Of a stretch of DNA of 64,000 nt, positions 36,209-45,300 are shown one piece after another. The notes under the pieces were generated by a model. The model was given only the letters and a program-made list of their open reading frames with translations. It ran no database searches and had not been told where the DNA came from. Positions within the stretch are counted from its first letter, which is position 1. Each line of letters begins with the position of its first letter. The position numbers were made by a program, and so were the translations under genes. Origin of the DNA: Bacillus inaquosorum KCTC 13429 (lineage in GTDB: Bacteria; Bacillota; Bacilli; Bacillales; Bacillaceae); assembly GCF_000332645.1 (NCBI RefSeq), contig NZ_AMXN01000006.1, positions 1 to 64,000 of the forward strand, in the 5' to 3' direction.

Positions 36209-37581
36209 TATGTACATGAAGAGACCAACACGCCCGCGAAAAATTCCTGGTATAACGCTTGAACGGCTTTTCGTTCTTCGGCTTCTTTCACGCCGAACAT
36301 CATGCTTACCTCAGAAGATCCCTGATTGATCATTTCAATATTCACTTTTGCCTCTGATAATGCTTTGGCCGCTCTTGCCGTTGTGCCGACATTATGGCGC
36401 ATTGCTTCTCCTACAACCATAATCAGTGCGAGATGATGCTCGACAATCACTTCATCGGCTTGCAGATCCTCTTTGATCCGTTTGATGACGCTGCGCTCAG
36501 TGGCCGCGTCCATTTGCCCCTCCCGTAAGATGATGGTCATGTCATCAATTCCCGATGGAACATGCTCATACGTCAAACCGTGCTCCTCCAGGATTTGAAG
36601 GGCTCTGCGGCCAAATCCGATTTCTCTGTTCATTAAATACTTGCTGATATAAATGCTGCAAAAGCCGGTATCGCTGGCAATGCCGACGACAGGCTCGTTT
36701 GTGTTATCCCGTTTGCTGACGACGCGAGTCCCTTGTGCTGACGGGTTGTTCGTATTTTTGATTTGAACAGGAATCCCCGCTCTGAATGCCGGAATGAGCG
36801 CTTCATCATGAAACACCGAAAAACCCGCGTAGGACAGCTCCCGCATCTCTCTGTAAGTCAGCTCGCTGATTTCCTTTGGATTCTCAACAAAAGACGGATT
36901 GACAGAGTACACAGCATCCACGTCCGTAAAGTTTTCGTACAAATCGGCTTGAAGTCCGTTGGCAAGAATCGAGCCGGTAATGTCAGAACCGCTCCGTGAG
37001 AAAGTGATCACATCGCCATCCTTGCTGAATCCGAAAAAGCCGGGAAAAATGATGAGGCCGTCGCGTTCCCGAAGACGATAGAGGTTTTGATAGGATTCAG
37101 GAAGAACTTGCGCGTTGCCGGGTTCATTTGTCACAAAAAGGCCGGCATCCTTCGGGTTCACATATTCTGCTTTCACACCCTTATGGCGGAAATAGGCGGC
37201 AATCAGCTTGGCGTTGTTATCCTCTCCGCTGGCTTTGACGGCGTCAAGATACTGCTTGGGATTGCTTTTATCTCCTTCTAAAAGCGTAAACAGGTCATCG
37301 CGTATTTTTTCGATAATGCTTTGCTCCAGCTGAAGCTCATTAGCGATGAGGGCATACCGTTCCACCACAGCTTCCGCCAGCTCAGGGGCGCTGCCTGCTG
37401 CCAAATATTGTTCTGCACATGCGATTAAGAGATCAGTCACTTTCGTATCCTCGGCATAGCGTTTTCCGGGAGCTGAAACGACTACAGCTTTCCGTGCCGG
37501 GTCTGAGGTTACGATGTGAAACACCTTTTCAAGCTGGGCGCCTGAAGCGAGTGAGCTGCCTCCGAATTTAACGACCTTCAT
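36208..37581 (-). CDS. thrD: Aspartokinase III (threonine-type) ThrD/YclM
   Basis: 457 residues. It phosphorylates aspartate, the first step toward Lys, Met and Thr. The N-terminus MKVVKFGGSSLA is the kinase ATP motif; SGEDNNAKLIAAYF and TFSRSGSDITGSILA are catalytic segments. Two ACT domains lie at about 310-450 (GFCSIYISKYLMNREIGF and NVGTTARAAKALSEAKVNIEMINQGSSEVSMMFGV region). Unlike dapG and lysC of the same species, this enzyme is reported to be inhibited jointly by Lys and Thr. No lysine riboswitch is seen upstream. Single-gene unit. Confidence 0.92.
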   Translation of the reverse strand: MKVVKFGGSSLASGAQLEKVFHIVTSDPARKAVVVSAPGKRYAEDTKVTDLLIACAEQYLAAGSAPELAEAVVERYALIANELQLEQSIIEKIRDDLFTLLEGDKSNPKQYLDAVKASGEDNNAKLIAAYFRHKGVKAEYVNPKDAGLFVTNEPGNAQVLPESYQNLYRLRERDGLIIFPGFFGFSKDGDVITFSRSGSDITGSILANGLQADLYENFTDVDAVYSVNPSFVENPKEISELTYREMRELSYAGFSVFHDEALIPAFRAGIPVQIKNTNNPSAQGTRVVSKRDNTNEPVVGIASDTGFCSIYISKYLMNREIGFGRRALQILEEHGLTYEHVPSGIDDMTIILREGQMDAATERSVIKRIKEDLQADEVIVEHHLALIMVVGEAMRHNVGTTARAAKALSEAKVNIEMINQGSSEVSMMFGVKEAEERKAVQALYQEFFAGVLVSSCT

Positions 37582-37627
37582 GTTTACATCTCCTAATGTT
37601 TAAAATTTTCACACAAATTTAGTACTT

Positions 37628-37656
37628 ATTATCTCTCTTTCAGTCCTGTAAATCAA
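37628..37656 (-). promoter_or_regulatory. Candidate sigma-A promoter of thrD
   Basis: On the minus strand TTGATT and GATAAT are separated by 17 bases. The leader to the start codon is only about 40 bases, too short for a riboswitch. The 180 bases between this promoter and the yclN promoter hold no gene or structure I recognise. Confidence 0.6.
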
Positions 37657-37836
37657 GGGAAATTTTCTTTCTGGAACGAACATTTGTATTTTCCACAAGG
37701 AATGGCGTTAGGTTTGCTGACCGTATAATTGCGATACGAAGTTCATTATGGTAAACAATCTACGATTTGGGATGGAAAATGGTTAGAATTATTAGTAAAA
37801 TTGAATAAATGACTAGGTTAATATTTTGAAAGAATA

Positions 37837-37864
37837 TTGACTAACACTAGAAAAATGGTAATAT
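37837..37864 (+). promoter_or_regulatory. Candidate sigma-A promoter of yclNOPQ
   Basis: TTGACT and TAATAT are separated by 16 bases and lie directly before the Fur-type box. Confidence 0.65.
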
Positions 37865-37868
37865 GTAA

Positions 37869-37887
37869 ATGATAATGATAATCAATT
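37869..37887 (+). promoter_or_regulatory. Fur box upstream of yclN
   Basis: ATGATAATGATAATCAATT closely matches the classic Fur site (repeats of GATAAT and the inverted TGATAAT/ATT half). It sits just after the -10, where Fur with iron would block transcription. yclNOPQ is a known Fur-regulated operon. Confidence 0.85.
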
Positions 37888-37964
37888 ACTATATGGCCAT
37901 ATTGTTTTGAGTCCTTGCGGAGTAGAGATGCGTTCTTTTTGCTGTAAGGATGTAAGGAGGCAGC

Positions 37965-38915
37965 ATGAAGCTACGTTACTTATTTATTCTACTTATCATA
38001 TTAGCAGTCACATCTGTATTTATCGGCGTGGAAGATCTGTCGCCGCTTGATCTCTTCGATTTAAGCAACCAAGAGGCGTCAACGCTGTTTGCTAGCCGTT
38101 TGCCGCGATTGATCAGCATTATCATCGCTGGCTTAAGCATGAGCATCTGCGGTTTGATTATGCAGCAGATCAGCAGAAATAAATTCGTGTCACCGACGAC
38201 GGCGGGCACGATGGATTGGGCGAGGCTCGGCATTTTAATTTCCCTGCTGCTGTTTACATCCGCCAGTCCTTTAATGAAAATGCTGGTTGCATTTGTCTTT
38301 GCCCTTGCAGGAAATTTTCTGTTTATGAAAATCCTTGAAAGAATCAAGTTTAACGACACGATCTTTATTCCGCTTGTCGGGTTAATGCTCGGGAGTATTG
38401 TCAGTTCAATCGCGACATTTATCGCATATAAATATGACTTGATCCAGAATGTGTCATCATGGCTTCAAGGAGACTTCTCTTTAGTCGTGAAAGGAAGATA
38501 CGAGCTTCTTTATCTGAGTATTCCGCTCGTCATCATTGCCTATATTTATGCGGATAAATTCACAGTGGCCGGTATGGGAGAAAGCTTTTCTGTCAACCTC
38601 GGCCTGAAGTACAAACGGGTTGTGAACATCGGGCTCATTATCGTGTCCCTGGTCACGTCTCTTGTCATTTTGACTGTCGGTATGCTGCCGTTTCTCGGTT
38701 TAATCATCCCGAATATTGTATCGATTTACAGAGGAGACAATCTCAAGAGCAGCCTGCCGCATACTGCGCTATTGGGAGCGGTTTTTGTGCTGTTTTGCGA
38801 TATATTGGGCAGAATCATTATCTTCCCTTACGAAATCTCGATTGGCCTGATGGTCGGAATCATCGGCAGCGGCATTTTCCTGTTTATGCTGTTAAGGAGA
38901 AAAGCATATGCGTAA
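37965..38915 (+). CDS. yclN: Petrobactin ABC importer permease YclN (FpbN)
   Basis: 316 residues, about nine membrane helices of the FecCD/BtuC permease class (GLSMSICGLIMQQISRNKFVSP near residue 56 and GMLPFLGLIIPNIV near 243 are family-typical). With YclO it forms the channel for Fe(III)-petrobactin and 3,4-dihydroxybenzoate-type siderophores. The start follows TAAGGAGGCAGC; the gene overlaps yclO by eight bases. There is a 5' leader of about 95 bases after the Fur box. Confidence 0.95.
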   Translation: MKLRYLFILLIILAVTSVFIGVEDLSPLDLFDLSNQEASTLFASRLPRLISIIIAGLSMSICGLIMQQISRNKFVSPTTAGTMDWARLGILISLLLFTSASPLMKMLVAFVFALAGNFLFMKILERIKFNDTIFIPLVGLMLGSIVSSIATFIAYKYDLIQNVSSWLQGDFSLVVKGRYELLYLSIPLVIIAYIYADKFTVAGMGESFSVNLGLKYKRVVNIGLIIVSLVTSLVILTVGMLPFLGLIIPNIVSIYRGDNLKSSLPHTALLGAVFVLFCDILGRIIIFPYEISIGLMVGIIGSGIFLFMLLRRKAYA

Positions 38916-39855
38916 CCAGATGAAAATTGCGTTGCTCGTTGGTTTAGCCTTGATATGTATCGGCTTGTTTCTGTTTTATGACTTAGGCAATTGGGATTAC
39001 ACCCTGCCGAGACGAATCAAAAAGGTCGCTGCCATTGTGCTGACGGGGGGAGCGATTGCGTTTTCGACCATGATCTTTCAAACGATTACGAATAACCGCA
39101 TCCTGACGCCGAGCATCTTGGGCCTTGATTCTCTCTACATGCTGATTCAGACCGGCATTATCTTTTTGTTCGGTTCTGCGAATATTGTCATCATGAATAA
39201 AAACATCAACTTTATCATCTCTGTTCTGCTGATGATACTGTTTTCCCTAGTTCTTTATCAGATCATGTTCAAGGGAGAGGGGAGAAATATCTTTTTCCTT
39301 CTGCTCGTCGGAATCGTGTTTGGCACGCTGTTCAGCAGCCTGTCTTCCTTTATGCAGATGCTGATTGATCCGAATGAGTTTCAAGTTGTGCAGGATAAGA
39401 TGTTTGCCAGCTTTAACAACATCAATACGGATTTGTTATGGCTCGCGTTCATCATCTTCCTGCTGACAGGCGTTTATGTCTGGCGTTTCACAAAATTTTT
39501 CGACGTGCTGTCGCTCGGACGCGAGCACGCCGTGAACTTGGGCATTGACTACGACAAAGTGGTGAAGCAGATGCTGGTCGTGGTTGCGATCCTTGTTTCT
39601 GTTTCAACCGCGCTAGTCGGGCCGATTATGTTCTTAGGCCTTCTTGTCGTCAATCTGGCGAGAGAATTCCTGAAAACATATAAGCATTCATACTTAATCG
39701 CAGGCTCCGTCTTCATCAGCATCATTGCGCTGGTCGGAGGGCAGTTTGTGGTTGAGAAAGTGTTTACCTTCTCAACGACGCTGAGCGTCATTATTAATTT
39801 TGCCGGCGGGATTTATTTTATCTACTTGCTGTTAAAGGAGAATAAATCATGGTAG
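38908..39855 (+). CDS. yclO: Petrobactin ABC importer permease YclO (FpbO)
   Basis: 315 residues, again a FecCD-type permease with about nine helices (IVLTGGAIAFSTMIFQTITNNR near residue 45, GPIMFLGLLVVNLARE near 231). Start and stop both overlap neighbouring genes, suggesting coupled translation within the operon. Confidence 0.95.
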   Translation: MRNQMKIALLVGLALICIGLFLFYDLGNWDYTLPRRIKKVAAIVLTGGAIAFSTMIFQTITNNRILTPSILGLDSLYMLIQTGIIFLFGSANIVIMNKNINFIISVLLMILFSLVLYQIMFKGEGRNIFFLLLVGIVFGTLFSSLSSFMQMLIDPNEFQVVQDKMFASFNNINTDLLWLAFIIFLLTGVYVWRFTKFFDVLSLGREHAVNLGIDYDKVVKQMLVVVAILVSVSTALVGPIMFLGLLVVNLAREFLKTYKHSYLIAGSVFISIIALVGGQFVVEKVFTFSTTLSVIINFAGGIYFIYLLLKENKSW

Positions 39856-40607
39856 AGGTCAAAAATGTAAGCAAACAATACGGCGGGAAAGTTGTCCTTG
39901 AAGAGACGTCAGTCACGATTCAAAAAGGCAAAATTACCTCGTTTATCGGTCCTAACGGCGCCGGCAAAAGCACACTGCTGTCTATTATGAGCCGCCTGAT
40001 CAAAAAGGATTCCGGCGAGATTTTCATAGACGGACAAGAGATTGGAGCCTGCGACAGCAAAGAGCTTGCCAAAAAAATGAGCATTTTGAAGCAGGCGAAC
40101 CAAATCAATATCAGGCTCACCATCAAAGACCTCGTCAGCTTCGGCAGATTTCCGTACTCACAAGGCCGGCTGACAGAGGAAGACTGGGTTCATATCAATC
40201 AGGCGCTAGGCTATATGAAGCTGGAAGACATTCAGGACAAATACCTGGATCAGCTGAGCGGCGGACAGTGCCAAAGGGCATTTATCGCAATGGTCATTGC
40301 CCAGGACACAGATTATATTTTTCTGGATGAGCCGCTGAACAACCTGGATATGAAACATTCAGTTGAAATTATGAAACTGCTGAAACGGCTGGTAGAGGAG
40401 CTTGGGAAAACAATCGTGATCGTTATTCATGATATTAACTTCGCATCCGTCTACTCCGATCATATCGTTGCCTTGAAAAACGGCCGAATCGTAAAAGAGG
40501 GGCCGCCTGAGGAGATTATTGAAACCTCTGTGCTTGAGGAAATCTACGATATGACCATTCCGATTCAGACGATTGATAATCAAAGAATAGGTGTTTATTT
40601 TTCTTAA
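39849..40607 (+). CDS. yclP: Petrobactin ABC importer ATPase YclP (FpbP)
   Basis: 252 residues. Walker A GPNGAGKST (near residue 34), signature LSGGQCQRAFIAMV (near 134), Walker B YIFLDEPLNNLDM and switch VIHDINF are intact. Siderophore-type (FepC-like) ATPase that drives YclNO. Confidence 0.95.
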   Translation: MVEVKNVSKQYGGKVVLEETSVTIQKGKITSFIGPNGAGKSTLLSIMSRLIKKDSGEIFIDGQEIGACDSKELAKKMSILKQANQINIRLTIKDLVSFGRFPYSQGRLTEEDWVHINQALGYMKLEDIQDKYLDQLSGGQCQRAFIAMVIAQDTDYIFLDEPLNNLDMKHSVEIMKLLKRLVEELGKTIVIVIHDINFASVYSDHIVALKNGRIVKEGPPEEIIETSVLEEIYDMTIPIQTIDNQRIGVYFS

Positions 40608-40628
40608 TATATAGAAGAGGTGAAGAGC

Positions 40629-41585
40629 ATGAAAAAGTTCGCATTACTATTCATCGCTTTGGTGACGGCAGTTGTCATTTCTGCATGCGGAAACCAAAGC
40701 ACAAGCAGCAGCAAAGGTTCTGATTCAAAGAAAGAGCAAATCACAGTAAAACACCAGCTGGACAAAAACGGCACAAAAGTGACGAAAAATCCTAAAAAAG
40801 TAGTCGTATTTGATTTTGGCAGCTTAGATACGTTAGATAAACTCGGTCTTGATGATAAAGTAGCGGGCCTTCCGAAACAAGCCCTTCCAAGCTATCTGTC
40901 TAAATTCAAAGATGACAAATATGCTGATGTCGGAAGCTTAAAAGAGCCGGACTTCGAAAAAGTGGCGGATATAGACCCTGACCTGATCATTATCTCAGGC
41001 AGACAATCTGAGTCTTACAAAGAATTCTCTAAAATTGCGCCGACGATTTATCTTGGCGTAGACACAGCGAAATACATGGAAACATTTAAATCAGATGCAC
41101 AAACAATCGGAAAAATCTTTGATAAAGAAGATGAAGTAAAAGACGAACTTGCAACAATTGATAACTCAATTGCAGATCTTAAGAAAAAAGCTGAAAAGCT
41201 GAACAAAAACGGTCTTGTGATTATGGCGAACGACGGCAAAATCAGCGCCTTTGGTTCTAAATCAAGATACGGCCTGATCCATGACGTATTCGGCGTGACA
41301 CCGGCTGATAAAAACATCAAAGCGTCTACTCACGGACAAAGCGTTTCTTATGAGTACATTTCAAAAACAAACCCTGATTACCTGTTTGTCATTGACCGCG
41401 GTACAGCAATCGGAGAAACATCATCTACAAAACAAGTCGTTGAAAACGATTATGTGAAAAACGTAAACGCAGTGAAAAATGATCATGTCGTTTACCTTGA
41501 TTCTGCTACTTGGTATTTATCAGGAGGCGGACTTGAGTCTATGACGCAAATGATTAAAGAAGTAAAAGACGGTTTAGAGAAGTAA
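40629..41585 (+). CDS. yclQ: Petrobactin-binding lipoprotein YclQ (FpbQ)
   Basis: 318 residues from the ATG at 40629. Lipobox VVISACGNQ puts the lipidated Cys near residue 19, followed by a Ser/Lys-rich linker and a periplasmic-binding-protein-2 (FhuD/FatB-like) domain. It captures Fe-petrobactin and the photoproduct on the cell surface. The upstream in-frame start would displace the signal peptide. Last gene of the operon. Confidence 0.95.
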   Translation: MKKFALLFIALVTAVVISACGNQSTSSSKGSDSKKEQITVKHQLDKNGTKVTKNPKKVVVFDFGSLDTLDKLGLDDKVAGLPKQALPSYLSKFKDDKYADVGSLKEPDFEKVADIDPDLIIISGRQSESYKEFSKIAPTIYLGVDTAKYMETFKSDAQTIGKIFDKEDEVKDELATIDNSIADLKKKAEKLNKNGLVIMANDGKISAFGSKSRYGLIHDVFGVTPADKNIKASTHGQSVSYEYISKTNPDYLFVIDRGTAIGETSSTKQVVENDYVKNVNAVKNDHVVYLDSATWYLSGGGLESMTQMIKEVKDGLEK

Positions 41586-41590
41586 AATCC

Positions 41591-41625
41591 AAAAGAGCCT
41601 CCGCTAAAAAGCGGGCTCTTTTTTT
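41591..41625. terminator. Terminator between yclQ and ycnB
   Basis: AAAAGAGCC and GGCTCTTTT arms with inner GC pairs and flanking A and T runs lie between the converging genes; it can act for both. Confidence 0.87.
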
Positions 41626-41629
41626 ATGA

Positions 41630-43048
41630 TCAGCGTGCCGGCTGCTGTTCGGCAGGGCGCTGAGGTTTCTTTAATGTAAAGGAGAGAAGGAAGCCGACAA
41701 GTGCAATGCAGGCTGCCACGATAAAAGCGGCGTTCATGCCGTGCAGAGCGGCGTGCTTTACATTTGTCGTGCCTGCGTGTGCCGCCTGGTTGCTCATGAC
41801 GGAAACCAATAGTGCAGTTCCGATGGAGCCGCCGACTTGGCGAATGGTATTGTTCATCGCTGTTCCGTGCGGAATCAGGTGGCGCGGCAGCGCGTTGATT
41901 CCGGCTGTCGTCACCGGCATCATGATCATGGCGGTACCTAAAAGACGAACAGTGTATAAAACGACAATCCAAGCGAGTGACGTATGGTCAGTCAGCTGCA
42001 TAAACGGCAGCGATGTCAGGAAGATGATGCAGAAACCTGCAATCGCCAGGCCTCTTCCGCCGACACGGTCAAAGATTCTGCCGATAATCGGTGACATGAA
42101 GCCCATCACGACGGCTCCCGGAAGAAGCATGAGCCCTGTATCAAAAGCTGTGACGTCTCTGACGTTTTGTGTATAAAGCGGCAGGATGGTTTCCGTACCG
42201 ATCAATAATGCAAAGACAAGTGTTCCGAGCAGTGTTGTTAAGCTGAACACGCCAAACGTAAAGACGCGGAATTCCAGCATCGGTTTTTCAAGCTTCATTT
42301 GTCTTGTGATAAACAGGAGCAGTGCGATGACACCCACCAGCAGTGAAATCAAGACGGTTGAACTGGTCCAGCCGTAAGAGCCGACGCTTGAGAAGCCGTA
42401 CAGAAGGCCGCCGAATCCAAATGTCGATAGGATAACTGATAAAATATCAATCTGTGTTTTTCTTAAAGTCGTCACATTCTTCATCAGGATGCTGGCAAGA
42501 ATTAAATCAATCACAGCAAACGGAAGAATGATATAAAACAGTGATCTCCAAGAGAAAGCTTCGACTGCCCATCCGGAAAGAGTCGGTCCGATCGCAGGCG
42601 CGAACGAGATGACCAATCCGACCATACCCATGGCCTGGCCGCGCTTTTCAATCGGAAAGATCGTCAGGAATACGGTCTGCATGAGCGGCATCATAATGCC
42701 GGCTCCAGCCGCTTGAATAATACGCGCTGTCAGCAGAACCGGGAAGTTCGGCGCGAACGCTCCGACGATTGTTCCGGCAGTAAAAATGCTCATTGCTGTA
42801 ATGAGCAGCGCCCGGCTCGTGAATTTCTCAATTAAAAACGCGGTAATCGGAATTAATATTCCGTTGGTTAACATAAATGAAGTGGTCAGCCATTGCGCTT
42901 GGTTGGCATCGACATTGAAATCCCTCATGATATGGGGAAGTGCAGTAATTAACAGCGTCTGATTCAAAATCGCGACAAACGCCCCGGCTAACAAAATGCC
43001 GACAATGACAGAACGGTTAAAAGGTTTTTGTTCAATACTTGTGTTCAA
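41630..43048 (-). CDS. ycnB: Multidrug efflux transporter of the EmrB/QacA (DHA2) family YcnB
   Basis: 472 residues with about 14 membrane helices. Motifs include INQTLLITALPHIMRDF near residue 22, WLTTSFMLTNGILIP, and GPTLSGWAVEAFSWRSLFYI (motif C region). Probable proton-coupled drug exporter. It is the second gene after the TetR regulator ycnC, 19 bases apart, so YcnC most likely controls it. Confidence 0.9.
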   Translation of the reverse strand: MNTSIEQKPFNRSVIVGILLAGAFVAILNQTLLITALPHIMRDFNVDANQAQWLTTSFMLTNGILIPITAFLIEKFTSRALLITAMSIFTAGTIVGAFAPNFPVLLTARIIQAAGAGIMMPLMQTVFLTIFPIEKRGQAMGMVGLVISFAPAIGPTLSGWAVEAFSWRSLFYIILPFAVIDLILASILMKNVTTLRKTQIDILSVILSTFGFGGLLYGFSSVGSYGWTSSTVLISLLVGVIALLLFITRQMKLEKPMLEFRVFTFGVFSLTTLLGTLVFALLIGTETILPLYTQNVRDVTAFDTGLMLLPGAVVMGFMSPIIGRIFDRVGGRGLAIAGFCIIFLTSLPFMQLTDHTSLAWIVVLYTVRLLGTAMIMMPVTTAGINALPRHLIPHGTAMNNTIRQVGGSIGTALLVSVMSNQAAHAGTTNVKHAALHGMNAAFIVAACIALVGFLLSFTLKKPQRPAEQQPAR

Positions 43049-43067
43049 TACATATCCCTTCTTTTCT

Positions 43068-43946
43068 CTAAGTAATTAACAGTGTTTTTAACATCGAAAC
43101 GGGCTGTGTTAAAACACCGGTTTGTTCCAGATAGCCAATCAGTGATTTGAGCAAAAAAGCGCGGGGTTCTTCCTTCTTCGCTTCTTCCTCCAGCATGGCG
43201 GCTGCTGATGTCAGTTCATCTACGTCATAGTCCGCGGCAGGCAGGGAAGAGATGCCTTTATGTAATTCCTTCAGGCTTTCCGACAATAGGGCTGATTTAT
43301 CCTTTGGTTTGTAGGAGGATGCTGAATGAATATAAAGCTCGATGGCTTCTTGCGGAAGAAGAGACTGCCGGGTTTCCTTGTTTTTGACAATCTGATTGAG
43401 GGTGCTGATGATAAACTCTGCGATTGGGTCAAGCTCAAGCGGTTTTTCCTCTATTTTAATCAGCATTAAAAACTCACGCATCATGCCGTGAAGAATGATG
43501 ACCAAATCCCACACAAACGGGAGAATGGTTTCTCCGTAAGCTTGGATCAGCGAATCGCGGTGCCAGCAGATAATCGTTGATCTGGTCTGATGGATATGCT
43601 GTTTGACCCGGTTATTATGCAGCTTGGGGTTTCCGTAGGTCAGCATATTGAAAAACTGCTGATTCCGCCTGAAGCCTTCCAGCTCCATTTTGACCTTTTG
43701 CATCAAACGTTCCTCCGGTGTCAGCGCGGTATTTTCCTGAAGTCTTGAGGCCGCGGCCACCATTTGTTTCTGGTTAAATGACAGCAGCTCCAAAAGCAGA
43801 TCTTCCTTAGATTGAAACAGCTTATATATCGAAGCTTTTGACATCCTGCATTCTTCTGCGATCGCCTGCATGGAAACCGACGTAAAATCCTTTTCCGAAA
43901 AAAGCTTTCGCGCAGCTAACAAGATATCAGTTTTTTTATCAAGCAT
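43068..43946 (-). CDS. ycnC: TetR-family regulator YcnC
   Basis: 292 residues from the ATG at 43946 (site AGGAAG); the long upstream frame to 44030 runs through the operator palindrome and was rejected. The HTH is at about 9-55 ([37 protein letters not shown] by position), and a long helical C-terminal half follows. Likely repressor of its own operon with the efflux gene ycnB. Confidence 0.88.
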   Translation of the reverse strand: MLDKKTDILLAARKLFSEKDFTSVSMQAIAEECRMSKASIYKLFQSKEDLLLELLSFNQKQMVAAASRLQENTALTPEERLMQKVKMELEGFRRNQQFFNMLTYGNPKLHNNRVKQHIHQTRSTIICWHRDSLIQAYGETILPFVWDLVIILHGMMREFLMLIKIEEKPLELDPIAEFIISTLNQIVKNKETRQSLLPQEAIELYIHSASSYKPKDKSALLSESLKELHKGISSLPAADYDVDELTSAAAMLEEEAKKEEPRAFLLKSLIGYLEQTGVLTQPVSMLKTLLIT

Positions 43947-43982
43947 CTCATGGCTTCCTTCTTTCTTGAACATTAGAAAACC

Positions 43983-44005
43983 CATTGGTTCACAGAAAAC
44001 CAATG
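43983..44005. promoter_or_regulatory. TetR-type operator candidate upstream of ycnC
   Basis: CATTGGTT and AACCAATG are perfect eight-base inverted arms around seven bases, 36 bases upstream of the ycnC start. Long inverted repeats of this size are the normal TetR-family operator form. Confidence 0.65.
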
Positions 44006-44074
44006 AGTAACAATGAAAAAATTTTACCAAATAAACTAAATAGAAGTCAATGGATTTTAACCGGACAATCGAAA

Positions 44075-44099
44075 GGCCTGCCGGAAAATCCGACAGGCC
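44075..44099 (-). terminator. Terminator of ycnE-ycnD
   Basis: GGCCTG and CAGGCC with inner CGG/CCG form the stem, and TTTC follows on the minus strand. The T tract is short, so strength is uncertain. Confidence 0.6.
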
Positions 44100-44108
44100 G
44101 GGTGAGAC

Positions 44109-44858
44109 TTATTTTTCAACTTTAAATCCTTGTTTCTCAAGCATTTCACGGATATGCGGATAGTACAGGCGCTCATAATAGGAAGCGATGCTCTGTGACC
44201 AGTTTCTTGTTTCTTTTCCGTTTGTCCGCTTATTCATGTATTCAGACATCTGCTCATCATATGCCTGAATATGAGAAGTCAGCTCATCTTGATTCAAATA
44301 TGTTTCCTGATGATTTACTGCTTCCTGCGGAAGGCGCGGTTTTTTCGCTGAACGGTCGGCAGGATGGCCAATGACAAGGCCGGATAAAGGGAACACGTAT
44401 TTCGGAAGCTCAAGCAGTTCGATCAGCTCTTGAGGGTTTCCGCGAACCGCACCGATCGGAACCGTGCCAAGTCCGAGTGATTCAGCCGCTGCTGTCGCTG
44501 TGCCTAGGGCGATACCAGCGTCTACTGCGCCGACAAGAACAGATTCTAAGCCATTTGTGATTTCCATTTTGAAATCATTCAGATCCTCAAGCGCGATTTT
44601 GGTCCGGTTGAAGTCTGCGCAGAACAGCAGGAAAACAGGAGCCTGGTCAATCCAAGGCTGTCCGCCTGCCAGCTCGGAGATTTTCTTTTTGCGCTCTTTA
44701 TCCTGCACTGTGATTACAGTCACTTGTTGCCCGTTGATAGAAGATGGGGCTGACTGTACTGCTTGAATGATTTGGTCCAATTGTTCCTGAGCTACAGGCT
44801 CATCTGTATAGCTGCGAATCGAGCGGTGGTCTGTTAATGATTTGATGACTTCATTCAT
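44109..44858 (-). CDS. ycnD: NAD(P)H-flavin nitroreductase YcnD (NfrA2)
   Basis: 249 residues from ATG 44858. FMN-dependent nitroreductase/FMN reductase fold: HRSIRSYTDEPV at the start contacts FMN phosphate, and ESLGLGTVPIGAVRGNPQEL near residue 125 is typical for NfrA-type enzymes. YcnD is described as an NADPH-dependent FMN oxidoreductase. It shares an operon with the ABM-domain protein YcnE, 16 bases upstream. Confidence 0.93.
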   Translation of the reverse strand: MNEVIKSLTDHRSIRSYTDEPVAQEQLDQIIQAVQSAPSSINGQQVTVITVQDKERKKKISELAGGQPWIDQAPVFLLFCADFNRTKIALEDLNDFKMEITNGLESVLVGAVDAGIALGTATAAAESLGLGTVPIGAVRGNPQELIELLELPKYVFPLSGLVIGHPADRSAKKPRLPQEAVNHQETYLNQDELTSHIQAYDEQMSEYMNKRTNGKETRNWSQSIASYYERLYYPHIREMLEKQGFKVEK

Positions 44859-44874
44859 ATGGGACACCCTTTCC

Positions 44875-45162
44875 TTACTCGCTAAGCTCTGTGCGGACAA
44901 CATCAAGAGGAGCGCTCAGCAGTTCTTTTCCTTTTGCTACAAATCCTTGGAAATGCGCAGTTTCATTGTGGAATTTCATCGCCGCTTCATCTTTCCATTG
45001 TTCAAGCATCACAAATGTATTTTCTTCGCCTACTTTTTCAAATAGGTCGTATTGTGCGTTGCCTTCCTCAGCTCTTGAATGCTGAACAAGCGATTGCGCC
45101 TCGCTCAAAAATTCCTCGCGTTTTTCTGGTTTTACTTTGATATAAGCTTGTAATACGATCAT
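44875..45162 (-). CDS. ycnE: Antibiotic biosynthesis monooxygenase (ABM) domain protein YcnE
   Basis: 95 residues from the ATG at 45162 (site TGGAGGAGATTG). IVLQAYIKVKPEKREEFL and ENTFVMLEQWKDEAAMKFHNET are typical of small dimeric ferredoxin-like ABM proteins (YgiN/QuMO-like quinol monooxygenases). Together with the flavin reductase YcnD it may deal with quinones or other redox-active compounds; this is inference. The divergent ArsR gene yczG is a candidate regulator. Confidence 0.88.
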   Translation of the reverse strand: MIVLQAYIKVKPEKREEFLSEAQSLVQHSRAEEGNAQYDLFEKVGEENTFVMLEQWKDEAAMKFHNETAHFQGFVAKGKELLSAPLDVVRTELSE

Positions 45163-45265
45163 GTCAATCTCCTCCATCGTTATACTGATTATTGTTCGAA
45201 TTTCATCGAACTAACTGTAACATGTATTTAAAATGAGGTAAAGGAAAAACCCTTAAATAGTAAAA

Positions 45266-45294
45266 TTGTCATTCTAATTGTTGTGTGATACATT
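45266..45294 (+). promoter_or_regulatory. Promoter of yczG abutting the start codon
   Basis: TTGTCA and TACATT are 17 bases apart and the -10 is extended (TGATACATT). Only six bases separate the -10 from the ATG at 45301, so the transcript should begin at or next to the start codon. Confidence 0.6.
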
Positions 45295-45300
45295 TGTGTC

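Noticed and set aside
37657..37836. Possible riboswitch or small gene between thrD and yclN
   Set aside because: The thrD promoter leaves only about 40 bases of leader and I find no L-box or T-box features, nor a frame with a ribosome site.
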